Assembly (NCBI RefSeq): GCF_004295485.1
Contig: NZ_CP036164.1
Location: forward strand, 2,914,001 to 2,978,000
Source: Janibacter limosus
Lineage (GTDB): Bacteria; Actinomycetota; Actinomycetes; Actinomycetales; Dermatophilaceae
Direction of reading: 5' to 3'
Length of the DNA: 64,000 nt
Made by a program: the position numbers and the translations under genes. A model generated the notes under the pieces. The model saw nothing but the letters and a program-made list of their open reading frames with translations, was not told where the DNA came from and searched no databases. Below are positions 26,909 to 34,983 of this stretch, piece after piece. Position 1 is the first letter of the stretch; each line of letters opens with the position of its first letter.

Positions 26909-28664
26909 GCAGAGCAACGAAACGGGCGCCCAAGCAGACCCGACGGTCGTCGTCAACCACCTGGACGTGAAGTACACCGTCTACGGCGGCGGGAGACGCG
27001 GCACCCCCATGGGTCAGCGGGGCATGTCCTTCTTCGACCGGATCCAGCAACGGCCCGAGCCCAAGATCCGCGAGATCCACGCGGTCAAAGACGTCAGCTT
27101 CATCGCCCGGCACGGCGAGTCGATCGGCATCATCGGTCGCAATGGCTCGGGCAAGTCGACCCTGCTGCGTGCGGTCGCCGGACTCATCCCCCCGGCCGGC
27201 GGCCGGCTGTGGGTCGCCGGTGAGCCCTCGCTCCTGGGCGTCAACGCGGTCCTGATGAACAAGCTCAGCGGTGAGCGCAACATCCAGATCGGCGCCCAGG
27301 CTCTAGGCCTCTCCAGGGCCGAGATCGCCGAGCGCTTCGACGACATCGTCGAGTTCTCCGGCATCGGCGACGCCGTCTATCTGCCGATGAGCACCTACTC
27401 ATCGGGTATGGCCGCCCGGCTGCGCTTCGCCATCTCGACCGCCGCGGCCCCGGACGTGCTGATGATCGACGAGGCGCTGGCCACCGGTGACGCCGACTTC
27501 CGGGCCAAGAGCGCTGCCCGCATCGCGGAGATCCGCAAGGAGGCCGGCACGGTCTTCCTCGTGTCGCACTCGAACTCCAGCATCCGTCAGATGTGCGACC
27601 GAGCAATGTGGATGGACCACGGCCAACTGATCATGGACGGGCCGGTGGACCAGGTGCTCGAGGCTTACGAGGAGACCCTGCCGAAGAAGAAGTCCTCGAA
27701 GAAGAACACCCCACCCAAGGAAGCCGACGTCCCCGGGACGACCCGATGGGCGGGGGCCAACCGATTCCAGACGGCCGCACACATCGTCCGCCAAAACTTC
27801 CAGCCGGGGGTGGGGGGTTGCTTCATCGTGAGCGTTCACCGGCTGGCCGCCGCCCGGATCGTCGTCCCAATCGCCGCTCAGCTCGGCTGGCCGATCATGT
27901 GGGTACGTCCCGGGACGGTGCCGTCGACGACCCGCGAGGACCTCGCCGGGCTCTCGCCAGAGCGCGTCATCGTCGTCGGCGGAGACGAGCTGGTCAATGC
28001 CGACAGCTTCGAGCGGATCCAGGAGATCGTCGGTGGGCGCGCTGAGCGCATGGGCAGCGACGACGCGGCCCAGACCTCGGTCGAGCTGCTGCGCGCCTTT
28101 CCGCCGGCGGACCCCTCGACCGTGCACATCACGCCGTCGCACAGCGCCGGCCGCAACCCGGCCGTCTCCTTGGCCGCCGCCACCGCGGGCCAGTTCGTCG
28201 TGGCCTGCGACGAGGCCGGCACCCCGCCCCAGCAGCTCGTCGACGCATTGGCCGGCCTCTCCCCGCAGCGGCTGCTCGTCAGCGGCAACGAGGAGGACTG
28301 GTCCTCGGAGACCATCGAGGCCCTGCGCGCTGCCACCGGAGCCACGATCGAGTTCCCCACGATCAACGGGCCACAGGCTCTCGTCGCCTCCCTGTGGGAC
28401 GACCACGAGCCCGGTGGCGAGATCATGGTCGTGGGCAAGTCGTCGGTCGAGCTCCTCACCGCCGTGGTCGCCGCGGTGTCCACCGACCGGGCGCTCCTGC
28501 TGTGCACCACCAACCGGGTGCCGCGCGTCTACGACGAGATCCTCACGCGGCTGGAGCCGCGGCACATCATCCTCGCGGCCTCCCCGACGGCGTTGCCCCT
28601 GCGGGTGCGCACGGCGCTGGGCGAGGTCGTCGCGCGCTCCGAGGGCGAGTCAGCGACGGGGTGA
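26901..28664 (+). CDS. Polysaccharide ABC exporter ATPase fused to CWB2-like repeats
   Basis: 587 residues. Residues 15-260 are a Wzt/TagH-type ATPase: Walker A GRNGSGKST, signature YSSGMAARL, Walker B VLMIDEALATGD, H-loop LVSHSNSS. After a Lys-rich linker (PKKKSSKKNTPP), residues 275-580 begin TTRWAGANRFQTAAHIV and carry repeated SPERVIVVGGDELV / SPQRLLVSGNEEDW-like units resembling cell-wall-binding repeat 2, normally found on secreted proteins. There is no signal peptide, so the repeats should face the cytoplasm. By analogy with the carbohydrate-binding tail of Wzt they may recognise the polymer before export (inference). It overlaps the permease start by 8 bp and the convergent GT gene by 15 bp. 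Confidence 0.85.
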   Translation: MAEQSNETGAQADPTVVVNHLDVKYTVYGGGRRGTPMGQRGMSFFDRIQQRPEPKIREIHAVKDVSFIARHGESIGIIGRNGSGKSTLLRAVAGLIPPAGGRLWVAGEPSLLGVNAVLMNKLSGERNIQIGAQALGLSRAEIAERFDDIVEFSGIGDAVYLPMSTYSSGMAARLRFAISTAAAPDVLMIDEALATGDADFRAKSAARIAEIRKEAGTVFLVSHSNSSIRQMCDRAMWMDHGQLIMDGPVDQVLEAYEETLPKKKSSKKNTPPKEADVPGTTRWAGANRFQTAAHIVRQNFQPGVGGCFIVSVHRLAAARIVVPIAAQLGWPIMWVRPGTVPSTTREDLAGLSPERVIVVGGDELVNADSFERIQEIVGGRAERMGSDDAAQTSVELLRAFPPADPSTVHITPSHSAGRNPAVSLAAATAGQFVVACDEAGTPPQQLVDALAGLSPQRLLVSGNEEDWSSETIEALRAATGATIEFPTINGPQALVASLWDDHEPGGEIMVVGKSSVELLTAVVAAVSTDRALLLCTTNRVPRVYDEILTRLEPRHIILAASPTALPLRVRTALGEVVARSEGESATG

Positions 28665-29792
28665 GCGCTCGCCCGCGACGTCGGTGAGCGCCTCGACAAA
28701 GGCCGCGCCCCCCTTCGCCCAGTCGTACCGCTCGCGCACGAGCTCACGGCCGCGCTCCCCCATGGCCGCTGCCTGCTCAGGAGCCCGCCACAGCCGGAGC
28801 GCGGCATCTGCCACCGCCTGCGGGTCGTCGAAGGGCACGACGACTCCCGCATCGGCCTCCGCGACGATCCCGCGCGCCAGCGGCAACGGCGTCGTGATGG
28901 CGGGGACGCCGTGGGCCAGGTACTCGACGACCTTGGTCGGCATGGACCCCCGATAGTTGGGCAGGTCGCGCAGGAGGGACAGGCCCGCCAGCGCCCCGTC
29001 GATCGTGGCCATCGCCTGCTCGGCCGGCTGGAAGCCGTGCCAGACGACCACGCCCTCCGCGACACCCGCCTCCATGGCGACGCGCGAGGCCTCGTCACGC
29101 GCCGGACCGACGACCTCGAGGGTGATCTCGCCGGCCGAGGCCGCATGCGCCAGGCGTGCCCCCTCGACCATGAGCTCGCTGCCGCGCGCGCGGGTGAGGT
29201 TGCCGACGTGGATCAGGCGGGCACCGCCGGCTGCGGGGACGGACCGGGGGATGACCACCGCATTGGGCACGACGACGTGCTCCCGGCGGAACCGGTCGGC
29301 GTAGGCGTGCTCGGCCAGCAGCAGCGGGTGGCGTCGCTCCACGAGGCGCTCCGCAGCCCGCCAGGCACCCGCGACGGGACGACGAAGGGGGCGGGGCAGC
29401 CAGTCCTTGACGGCGAGCGCACCGGCGGGGTCCTCGTGGACATCCCACACGAGGTGGTCCAGGCGCAGTCCTGCTGTGGCGATGAGCAGCTCGGGGTCGT
29501 GGACGACGATGACATCGTGCTCTGGGGCCAGTCGACGCACCTGGGCCCGGGCAGCGCGCGCCGCGCCCACGCGCTCGCGTCCAGTCGCGCGCGGCAGATC
29601 CACGCAGGTCAGGCCGCCCTCGGGTGCGGGGACCACCACGGCGTGGGCGCTGAACGGCGCCAGATAGGTCACCTGCCACCCCGCATCGAGCAACGCGGCG
29701 ATCTCGCGGTGCCGGATCCTGGAGTCCTGAGGGTGGTGCACGACGGTCACGACGAGGGCGCGCAAGGGCCGCCCGGGTGCGTTGTCGGTCAC
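28650..29792 (-). CDS. Glycosyltransferase family 4
   Basis: About 380 residues. GT-B fold: VVTVVHHPQDSRIRHREIAA at the N-terminus, DVIVVHDPELLIAT and HLVWDVHEDPAG, a C-terminal half starting RLIHVGNLTRARGSELMVEG, and LPNYRGSMPTKVVEYLAHGV with the EX7E-like donor site. The GTG start at 29792 is preceded by GGAGG. It closes the glycopolymer locus and overlaps the end of the ABC ATPase gene by 15 bp in convergent orientation. Sugar specificity is unknown. Confidence 0.85.
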   Translation of the reverse strand: MTDNAPGRPLRALVVTVVHHPQDSRIRHREIAALLDAGWQVTYLAPFSAHAVVVPAPEGGLTCVDLPRATGRERVGAARAARAQVRRLAPEHDVIVVHDPELLIATAGLRLDHLVWDVHEDPAGALAVKDWLPRPLRRPVAGAWRAAERLVERRHPLLLAEHAYADRFRREHVVVPNAVVIPRSVPAAGGARLIHVGNLTRARGSELMVEGARLAHAASAGEITLEVVGPARDEASRVAMEAGVAEGVVVWHGFQPAEQAMATIDGALAGLSLLRDLPNYRGSMPTKVVEYLAHGVPAITTPLPLARGIVAEADAGVVVPFDDPQAVADAALRLWRAPEQAAAMGERGRELVRERYDWAKGGAAFVEALTDVAGERSPRR

Positions 29793-29993
29793 TGCTGCTC
29801 CCTCCGTCCCCTCCGTCGGGCCGATCCTACGTCGCGTGGCACGGACCGATGGAACGGAAGCGCTCCGACTCATGTACCGTTGGCATCACGAGAAACCACA
29901 CAGATCCGGGTCCGCTCTGGTAGTTCTGCCAATCCCACGGGAGCGGCAGGAGGATCAGCGCCGACCCGCACTAGCGTATGAGGGGGTCACGCC

Positions 29994-30191
29994 ATGGGGC
30001 GCGGCCGAGCGAAAGCAAAGCAGACCAAGGTTGCCCGCGAGCTGAAGTACTACTCGCCGGACACCGATCTGCGGGCGCTGGAGTCGGAACTTCACGGTCA
30101 GTCCACCAAGCCGGCGACACGTGCGACGCACGATGACGCCCGCGACGCGGACCCGGACGACTACGACGACTGGTCCCCGCCACAGCGGTGA
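29994..30191 (+). CDS. DUF3073 family protein
   Basis: 65 residues, beginning MGRGRAKAKQTKVARELKYY and continuing SPDTDLRALESELHG, with a strongly acidic tail ending DYDDWSPPQR. This is the conserved actinobacterial DUF3073 family, usually found near purM, as here (purM lies 650 bp away). The basic N-terminus and acidic C-terminus suggest nucleic-acid or protein binding; no function is known. A GGGGG ribosome-binding site lies about 8 nt before the ATG. Confidence 0.9.
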   Translation: MGRGRAKAKQTKVARELKYYSPDTDLRALESELHGQSTKPATRATHDDARDADPDDYDDWSPPQR

Positions 30192-30202
30192 CGTGGCATC
30201 GA

Positions 30203-30219
30203 CTGACCCACAGGGTCAG
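30203..30219. terminator. Short hairpin between convergent DUF3073 and LuxR-type genes
   Basis: CTGACCC (30203-30209) and GGGTCAG (30213-30219) pair with a 3-nt loop. It lies between two convergent stops, so it could act in both directions. Confidence 0.4.
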
Positions 30220-30232
30220 CTCACTCCCTGAG

Positions 30233-30820
30233 TCAGATCAACCCCTGACGACGCGCCTCGGCGGCCGCCGCGTCGCGGTGCCGCACCCCGAGCCGTCCGT
30301 ACGTGTGCGACAGGTGCGACTTCACCGCTGACAGGCTGAGGTAGAGGTGCTCTGCGATCTCCTGGTTGCCCAGACCGGCAGCCACGAGACGCAGCACCTC
30401 CACCTCCCGATCGGTCAGCGGTGGGACCTCTCGTCGCACCCGCTGCACCAGTGGTCCCGTCACGGGTTGATCCGTCTCGGCGACCTCACCGCGGGCTGCG
30501 GCCCGGATCGCCGCACCGATCTGCAGCGGTGTGCTCGAGTCCGCCACGCACCCGTGCGCTCCGGACCCGAGCAGCTCGTCCGCGGCACCCACGTCGTGCA
30601 TCAGCACGATCCAGGCCACGTCCGCCCGACGCCGCGGGTGACGCAGCACGTCCAGCGGGCCCTGGCCCACGTCCAGCCCCCCGAGCAGGACCACGACATC
30701 CGTGGCCGGGGTCGAGGCGACCTCGACGAGGGTCGCAGCCGGCGTCGTGACCTCGAGATCGGGCTCGGCGCCAAGCACCGCGACGAGCGCCTGGCAGCGG
30801 GACTCGTCGGCATCGGCCAC
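30233..30820 (-). CDS. NarL/FixJ-type regulator with degenerate receiver domain
   Basis: 195 residues. The C-terminal HTH is typical LuxR/GerE (LTDREVEVLRLVAAGLGNQE, then SLSAVKSHLSHTYGRLGV). The N-terminal ~115 residues look like a response-regulator receiver: an acidic pair ADADE is present, but the usual phospho-acceptor strand reads VVVLLGGLDV, with Gly at the Asp position, so phosphorylation is doubtful. No sensor kinase is adjacent. The annotated GTG removes the expected first strand; the same frame upstream encodes TRVLVADAD, so a CTG at 30844 overlapping the purM stop region may be the true start. It ends 13 bp past the hairpin. Confidence 0.75.
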   Translation of the reverse strand: MADADESRCQALVAVLGAEPDLEVTTPAATLVEVASTPATDVVVLLGGLDVGQGPLDVLRHPRRRADVAWIVLMHDVGAADELLGSGAHGCVADSSTPLQIGAAIRAAARGEVAETDQPVTGPLVQRVRREVPPLTDREVEVLRLVAAGLGNQEIAEHLYLSLSAVKSHLSHTYGRLGVRHRDAAAAEARRQGLI

Positions 30821-30840
30821 GAGGACCCGCGTGACGGGTC

Positions 30841-31956
30841 TCAGGCGTGCTCCCCGACGACCTGCACGGCGCCGCCGTGCACTCCCTTCGCCCCCTGGAC
30901 GACCTCGATGCCCTCCTGCGGGCGGGTCGTGGCGGCGTCGGAGACCTCACCGAGGACCCACGCATCGATGCCGGCCGCCGTGGAGCGCGCGATCGCGGCG
31001 TCGACGGACTCCTGCGGCAGCGCCGCGACGAAGCCGATGCCCATGTTGAGCGTGCGCTCGAGATCAGTGCGCGGGACCGCTCCGAGCTGCCCGACGAGCG
31101 AGAAGATCGGCGGGGGCGTCCACGTGGCGCGGTCGACCCGGGCCAAGGTGCCCTCGGGCAGCACCCGGGCGAGGTTGGCAGCGAGCCCACCACCGGTGAC
31201 GTGGCTGAGCGCGTGCACGTCGACGTCGTCGGCACGGACCAGGTCGAGCAGTGCCTTGGTGTAGATGCGAGTGGGCTCCAGGAGCTCCTCGCCGAGCGTG
31301 CGGCCGAGCTCGTCGACCTGCCGGTCGAGCTCCCAACCGGCCGAGGCGATGACCCGGCGCACGAGCGAGTAGCCGTTGGAGTGCAGGCCGGACGAGGCGA
31401 AGGCCAGGACGACGTCGCCGGCGGCCACGCGGTCCGGGCCGAGGACCTCGTCGCGCTCGACGACACCGGTGGCGGCGCCCGCCACGTCGTACTCGTCGGG
31501 GTCGAGCAGACCGGGGTGCTCCGCGGTCTCGCCGCCGACGAGCGCCACACCGGCGAGCTCGCACCCCTTCGCGATGCCGGCGACGATGGCCGCGATGCGC
31601 TCCGGGACGACCTTGCCGGTCGCGATGTAGTCGGTCATGAAGAGCGGCTCGGCACCGCACACGACGATGTCGTCGACGACCATGCCGACGAGGTCCTGCC
31701 CGATCGTGTCGTGACGGTCCAGCGCCTGCGCGATGGCGACCTTGGTCCCCACCCCGTCGGTGGAGGTCGCCAGGACCGGGTGGCGCATGCCCTGCAGCGC
31801 GCTGGCGTCGAACATGCCGGCGAAGCCGCCCAGGCCCCCGAGGACCTCCGGGCGGGTGGCGCGGCGCACCGACTCCTTCATCAGGTCGACGGCCTTGTCG
31901 CCGGCCTCGACGTCGACGCCGGCGTCGGCATAGGTGATCGGGGTCTGCTGGGTCAC
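30841..31956 (-). CDS. purM: Phosphoribosylformylglycinamidine cyclo-ligase
   Basis: 371 residues, the expected PurM length. Blocks seen are TYADAGVDVEAGDKAVDLMK, VLATSTDGVGTKVAIA, IVVCGAEPLFMTDYIA, LVGGETAEHPG, SSGLHSNGYSLVRR and SHVTGGGLAANL. It performs the fifth step of IMP synthesis, closing FGAM to AIR with ATP. The GTG start overlaps the purF stop (GTGA), so purF-purM are a translationally coupled operon. Confidence 0.95.
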   Translation of the reverse strand: MTQQTPITYADAGVDVEAGDKAVDLMKESVRRATRPEVLGGLGGFAGMFDASALQGMRHPVLATSTDGVGTKVAIAQALDRHDTIGQDLVGMVVDDIVVCGAEPLFMTDYIATGKVVPERIAAIVAGIAKGCELAGVALVGGETAEHPGLLDPDEYDVAGAATGVVERDEVLGPDRVAAGDVVLAFASSGLHSNGYSLVRRVIASAGWELDRQVDELGRTLGEELLEPTRIYTKALLDLVRADDVDVHALSHVTGGGLAANLARVLPEGTLARVDRATWTPPPIFSLVGQLGAVPRTDLERTLNMGIGFVAALPQESVDAAIARSTAAGIDAWVLGEVSDAATTRPQEGIEVVQGAKGVHGGAVQVVGEHA

Positions 31957-33479
31957 GGTCGGCGTACCGCCTCTTCGGTCGGGGTGAACTCGAGCTCGAG
32001 CAGGGACTTGCCGAGGCGGTCCTCGCTCGGCAGCTCCATCGGGTAGGTGCCGGAGAAGCAGGCGGTGCACAGCTCGTCGCGGGACTGGTCTGTCGCGGCG
32101 ATCATGCCGTCCTCGCTGATGTAGCCCAGCGAGTCGGCCCCGAGCGACGTACGGATCTCGTCGACCCCGAGCCCGGTGGCGATCAGCTCCGCGCGGGTGG
32201 CGAAGTCGATGCCGAAGAAGCAGGGCCACTTGATCGGTGGGGAGGAGATGCGCACGTGCACCTCGGCCGCGCCGGCCTCGCGCAGCATCCGCACGACCGC
32301 CCGCTGGGTGTTGCCGCGCACGATGGAGTCGTCGACGATGATCAGGCGCTTGCCCTTGATCACGTGGTGCAGCGGGTTGAGCTTGAGCCGGATGCCGAGC
32401 TGGCGGATGGTCTGGCTCGGCTGGATGAAGGTGCGCCCGACATAGGCGTTCTTGACCAGCCCCTGGCCGAAGGGGATGCCCGACTCCTGCGCGTAGCCGA
32501 TCGCCGCGGGGGTCCCCGACTCGGGCGTCGCGATGACCAGGTCGGCCTCGGCCGGGTGCTCGCGGGCGAGGGTGCGGCCCATCTCGACCCGGGCCTCGTG
32601 GACGGTCGTGCCGTTGATCGTCGTGTCGGGACGGGCGAGGTAGACGTACTCGAAGACGCAGCCCTTGCGGGCCGGCTCGGCGAACTGCTGGGTCCGCAGG
32701 CCGTCCTCGTCGATGGTGACCAGCTCGCCCGGCTCGATCTCACGGACGAAGGAGGCGCCGACGATGTCGAGGGCCGCGGTCTCGGAGGCCACGACCCAGC
32801 CGCGCTCGAGGCGACCGATGACCAGCGGGCGCAGACCCTGGGGGTCGCGCGCGGCGTAGAGGGTGTTCTCGTTCATGAAGACGAAGCAGTACGCGCCGCG
32901 CAGCTTGGGCAGCAGCTCCATCGCGGCGTCCTCGAGGGACTGGTGCTCGTCGTGCGCCAGGAGCGCGGTGACCAGGGCGGTGTCCGAGGTGTTGCCGCGG
33001 CGCAGCTCGCCGTCGGTGATCCGGCGGATCTTGCCGTCGTCGCCGGGGATCTCGTCGCCGTGGCTCTCGACGAGGTCGCGCAGCTCTGCGGAGTTGATCA
33101 GGTTGCCGTTGTGCGCCAGGGCCACCGTGCCGGTCTCGTGCCCGCCGAGGGTCGGCTGCGCATTTTCCCACGTCGACCCACCCGTCGTGGAGTAGCGGCA
33201 GTGGCCGACGGCGATGTGACCACGAAGGGTGGACAGGCTCCGCTCGTCGAAGACCTGGGAGACCAGACCCATGTCCTTGTAGACGAGGATCTGCCTGCCG
33301 TTGGAGGTCGCGATGCCCGCCGACTCCTGACCACGGTGCTGCAGCGCGTACAGCCCGTAGTAGGTCAGCTTGGCGACATCCTCACCGGGCGCCCAGACGC
33401 CGAAGACACCGCAGGCGTCTTGAGGTCCCTTTTCGCCCGGCAGCAGGTCATGGGACAGGTTTCCGTCTCCGCGTGGCAC
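31953..33479 (-). CDS. purF: Amidophosphoribosyltransferase
   Basis: 508 residues. The start is GTG 33479 because homologues begin MPRGDGRLNHDLLPGEK-like and this reads (M)PRGDGNLSHDLLPGEK. A 22-residue propeptide precedes the catalytic Cys in CGVFGVW (Ntn glutamine amidotransferase). The PRPP-binding loop LIIVDDSIVRGNT is present. Four cysteines placed as in the B. subtilis Fe-S enzyme (GCVFEY, WPCFFG, CTACFSG) suggest a 4Fe-4S cluster. It catalyses the first committed step of purine synthesis. The frame stays open for 150 bp upstream across a repeat cluster, but that extension looks non-coding. Confidence 0.95.
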   Translation of the reverse strand: MPRGDGNLSHDLLPGEKGPQDACGVFGVWAPGEDVAKLTYYGLYALQHRGQESAGIATSNGRQILVYKDMGLVSQVFDERSLSTLRGHIAVGHCRYSTTGGSTWENAQPTLGGHETGTVALAHNGNLINSAELRDLVESHGDEIPGDDGKIRRITDGELRRGNTSDTALVTALLAHDEHQSLEDAAMELLPKLRGAYCFVFMNENTLYAARDPQGLRPLVIGRLERGWVVASETAALDIVGASFVREIEPGELVTIDEDGLRTQQFAEPARKGCVFEYVYLARPDTTINGTTVHEARVEMGRTLAREHPAEADLVIATPESGTPAAIGYAQESGIPFGQGLVKNAYVGRTFIQPSQTIRQLGIRLKLNPLHHVIKGKRLIIVDDSIVRGNTQRAVVRMLREAGAAEVHVRISSPPIKWPCFFGIDFATRAELIATGLGVDEIRTSLGADSLGYISEDGMIAATDQSRDELCTACFSGTYPMELPSEDRLGKSLLELEFTPTEEAVRRP

Positions 33480-33533
33480 GAGGACCAGTCTCCCACAGGC
33501 GCGCACTACCCCGCGTCCCCCTCCACTTCCCCT

Positions 33534-33646
33534 CTCCTTGAGGTCGCGCGCACCCGAAGGCACATCTCCTTGAGGTCGTGCGCACCCGAAGGCGCATCTC
33601 CTTAAGGTCGTGCGCACCCGGGTGCGCACGACCTTAAGGAGATGCG
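33534..33646. repeat. 32-bp tandem repeat array running into a 52-bp perfect palindrome
   Basis: Units starting CTCCTTGAGGTCG occur at 33534, 33566 and 33598, with an exact 32-bp period. The third unit changes GAGG to AAGG and continues into its own reverse complement. Positions 33594-33619 and 33620-33645 are 26-nt arms with no spacer, centred on CACCC/GGGTG. The shared core CCTTAAGG occurs in both arms. It lies between purF and a small membrane protein, and a 20-bp copy of the right arm recurs at 34964. Confidence 0.85.
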
Positions 33647-33660
33647 GAGGAGGGGTGCTT

Positions 33661-33894
33661 CTACTTGCGGTAGGTGAGCAGCGCGACCACGACCGCGCCG
33701 ACGAGGGCGCCCAGCAGCAGACCGAGGACGCTCATGTAGCCCAGGGCCGCGCTCGGGTCGTAGGTGATGTCGAAGCCCTCGTTGCGGTTGGGCCCGATCC
33801 ACGAGATGACACCGAAGACGATGAAGCCGACGATCGCCCCGGTCGCGACGAAGGGAAGTGGCTTGGGGTTGCTCCGGGGGCGCTTGGTACTCAC
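33661..33894 (-). CDS. Conserved small actinobacterial membrane protein near purF
   Basis: 77 residues with two transmembrane segments (FVATGAIVGFIVFGVISWI and SVLGLLLGALVGAVVVALL) joined by a short loop GPNRNEGFDITYDPSAALGY, and a basic N-terminus KRPRSNPKPLP. Similar two-helix proteins accompany purF in other actinobacteria, with no known function. The GTG start is chosen for its basic N-terminus; TACGAT ends 6 nt upstream, consistent with a leaderless transcript. It is divergent from the Gfo/Idh gene with only 22 bp between starts. Confidence 0.75.
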   Translation of the reverse strand: MSTKRPRSNPKPLPFVATGAIVGFIVFGVISWIGPNRNEGFDITYDPSAALGYMSVLGLLLGALVGAVVVALLTYRK

Positions 33895-33916
33895 CCCTCC
33901 ATCGTAGGTTGAGCCC

Positions 33917-34975
33917 ATGAGCAGCCAGCGCCCGCATGCCCACGTCCCGGAGATGAGGCTCCCGCCCGCTCGGACGCCGGACCCGGCGAGCGCGCCCTCC
34001 CTTCGCTGGGGGCTGCTGGGTGCCGGGTGGATCGCGTCGGAGATGGCGTACGCCCTGCGCGGCACCAGCCAGCAGGTGGTGGCCGTCGGCTCGCGCGACC
34101 TGCGTCGCGCGCAGGAGTTCGTCGCCGATCATGCCCCGGGTGCCCGGGCCCACGGCGACTACGCGACCCTCGTCGCCGACCCGCAGGTCGACGTCGTCTA
34201 CATCGCGAGCCCGCACAGCGAGCACCTCGAGCACGCCCTCCTGGCGATCGCGGCCGGCAAGCACGTCCTCGTCGAGAAGGCGATGGCGCCGACCGCCGGC
34301 GAGGCCGCACAGATCGTCGCGGCCGCCCGAGCAGCCGAGGTCTTCTGCATGGAGGCGATGTGGACCCGGTTCCTCCCGCACATCGACGTCATGCGGCAGG
34401 TGCTGGACGCCGGGATCCTCGGCGAGGTCAGCACCGTGCTCGCCGACCACTCGATCCCGCTGTGGCCGGACGGTCCGGAGCGTCTGGCGAGCCCGGACCT
34501 CGCCGGTGGGGCGATGCTCGACCTGGGGATCTACCCGCTGTCCTTCGCCTCGCTGGTCCTCGGGGGCATCTCCTCCGCGGCGGGACTGGGCTCGCTCACC
34601 GACCGCGGGGTGGACCGCCGGCTGGCCTTCGTCGTGCAGGGGCCCACCGGCGCGGTCGGTTCCCTCGCGACGGACATGTCCGTCTCCTCCCCGACGACGG
34701 CCTCGGTCAACGGCACCCGGGCGCGGCTGGAGCTGGACACGATGTTCTACCAGCCGACGACGATGCGGCTGGTGGGTGCCGACGGCGGGGTCCTCGACGA
34801 GATGGTCGGGGACCCGATCGAGCAGCACCGCGGGCTGCGCCACGAGGCGGCCGAGGTCGCCCTGCGGGTCGCCGCCGGCGAGAGCGAGTCACCGGTCATG
34901 CCGCTGGACGAGTCCGTCCGCCTGCTGGAGGTCGTCGAGGAGCTGCTCGGCCCCCTTCGCCCCGCACGACCTTAA
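33917..34975 (+). CDS. Gfo/Idh/MocA family NAD(P)-dependent oxidoreductase
   Basis: 352 residues. The Rossmann block LRWGLLGAGWIASEMAYAL starts near residue 30. VDVVYIASPHSEHLEHALLA and the catalytic-lysine block AGKHVLVEKAMAPTAGEA follow, then a C-terminal substrate domain (MEAMWTRFLPHIDVMRQVL). This arrangement is close to trans-dihydrodiol/1,5-anhydrofructose-type dehydrogenases; the substrate is unknown. TAGGTT ends 6 nt before the ATG, so the transcript may be leaderless. The TAA stop lies in a CCTTAAGG palindrome shared with the convergent gene. Confidence 0.85.
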   Translation: MSSQRPHAHVPEMRLPPARTPDPASAPSLRWGLLGAGWIASEMAYALRGTSQQVVAVGSRDLRRAQEFVADHAPGARAHGDYATLVADPQVDVVYIASPHSEHLEHALLAIAAGKHVLVEKAMAPTAGEAAQIVAAARAAEVFCMEAMWTRFLPHIDVMRQVLDAGILGEVSTVLADHSIPLWPDGPERLASPDLAGGAMLDLGIYPLSFASLVLGGISSAAGLGSLTDRGVDRRLAFVVQGPTGAVGSLATDMSVSSPTTASVNGTRARLELDTMFYQPTTMRLVGADGGVLDEMVGDPIEQHRGLRHEAAEVALRVAAGESESPVMPLDESVRLLEVVEELLGPLRPARP

Positions 34976-34983
34976 GGAGATGC
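34964..34983. repeat. Second copy of the CCTTAAGG repeat, supplying stops on both strands
   Basis: The 20-bp sequence GCACGACCTTAAGGAGATGC is identical to part of the right palindrome arm at 33626-33645. TAA read on + ends the Gfo/Idh gene and TAA read on - ends the sterol-carrier-like gene, giving a 4-bp convergent overlap. Confidence 0.85.

Noticed and set aside
33534..33646. CRISPR array
   Set aside because: The three units are contiguous with no spacers, and no cas genes are nearby.
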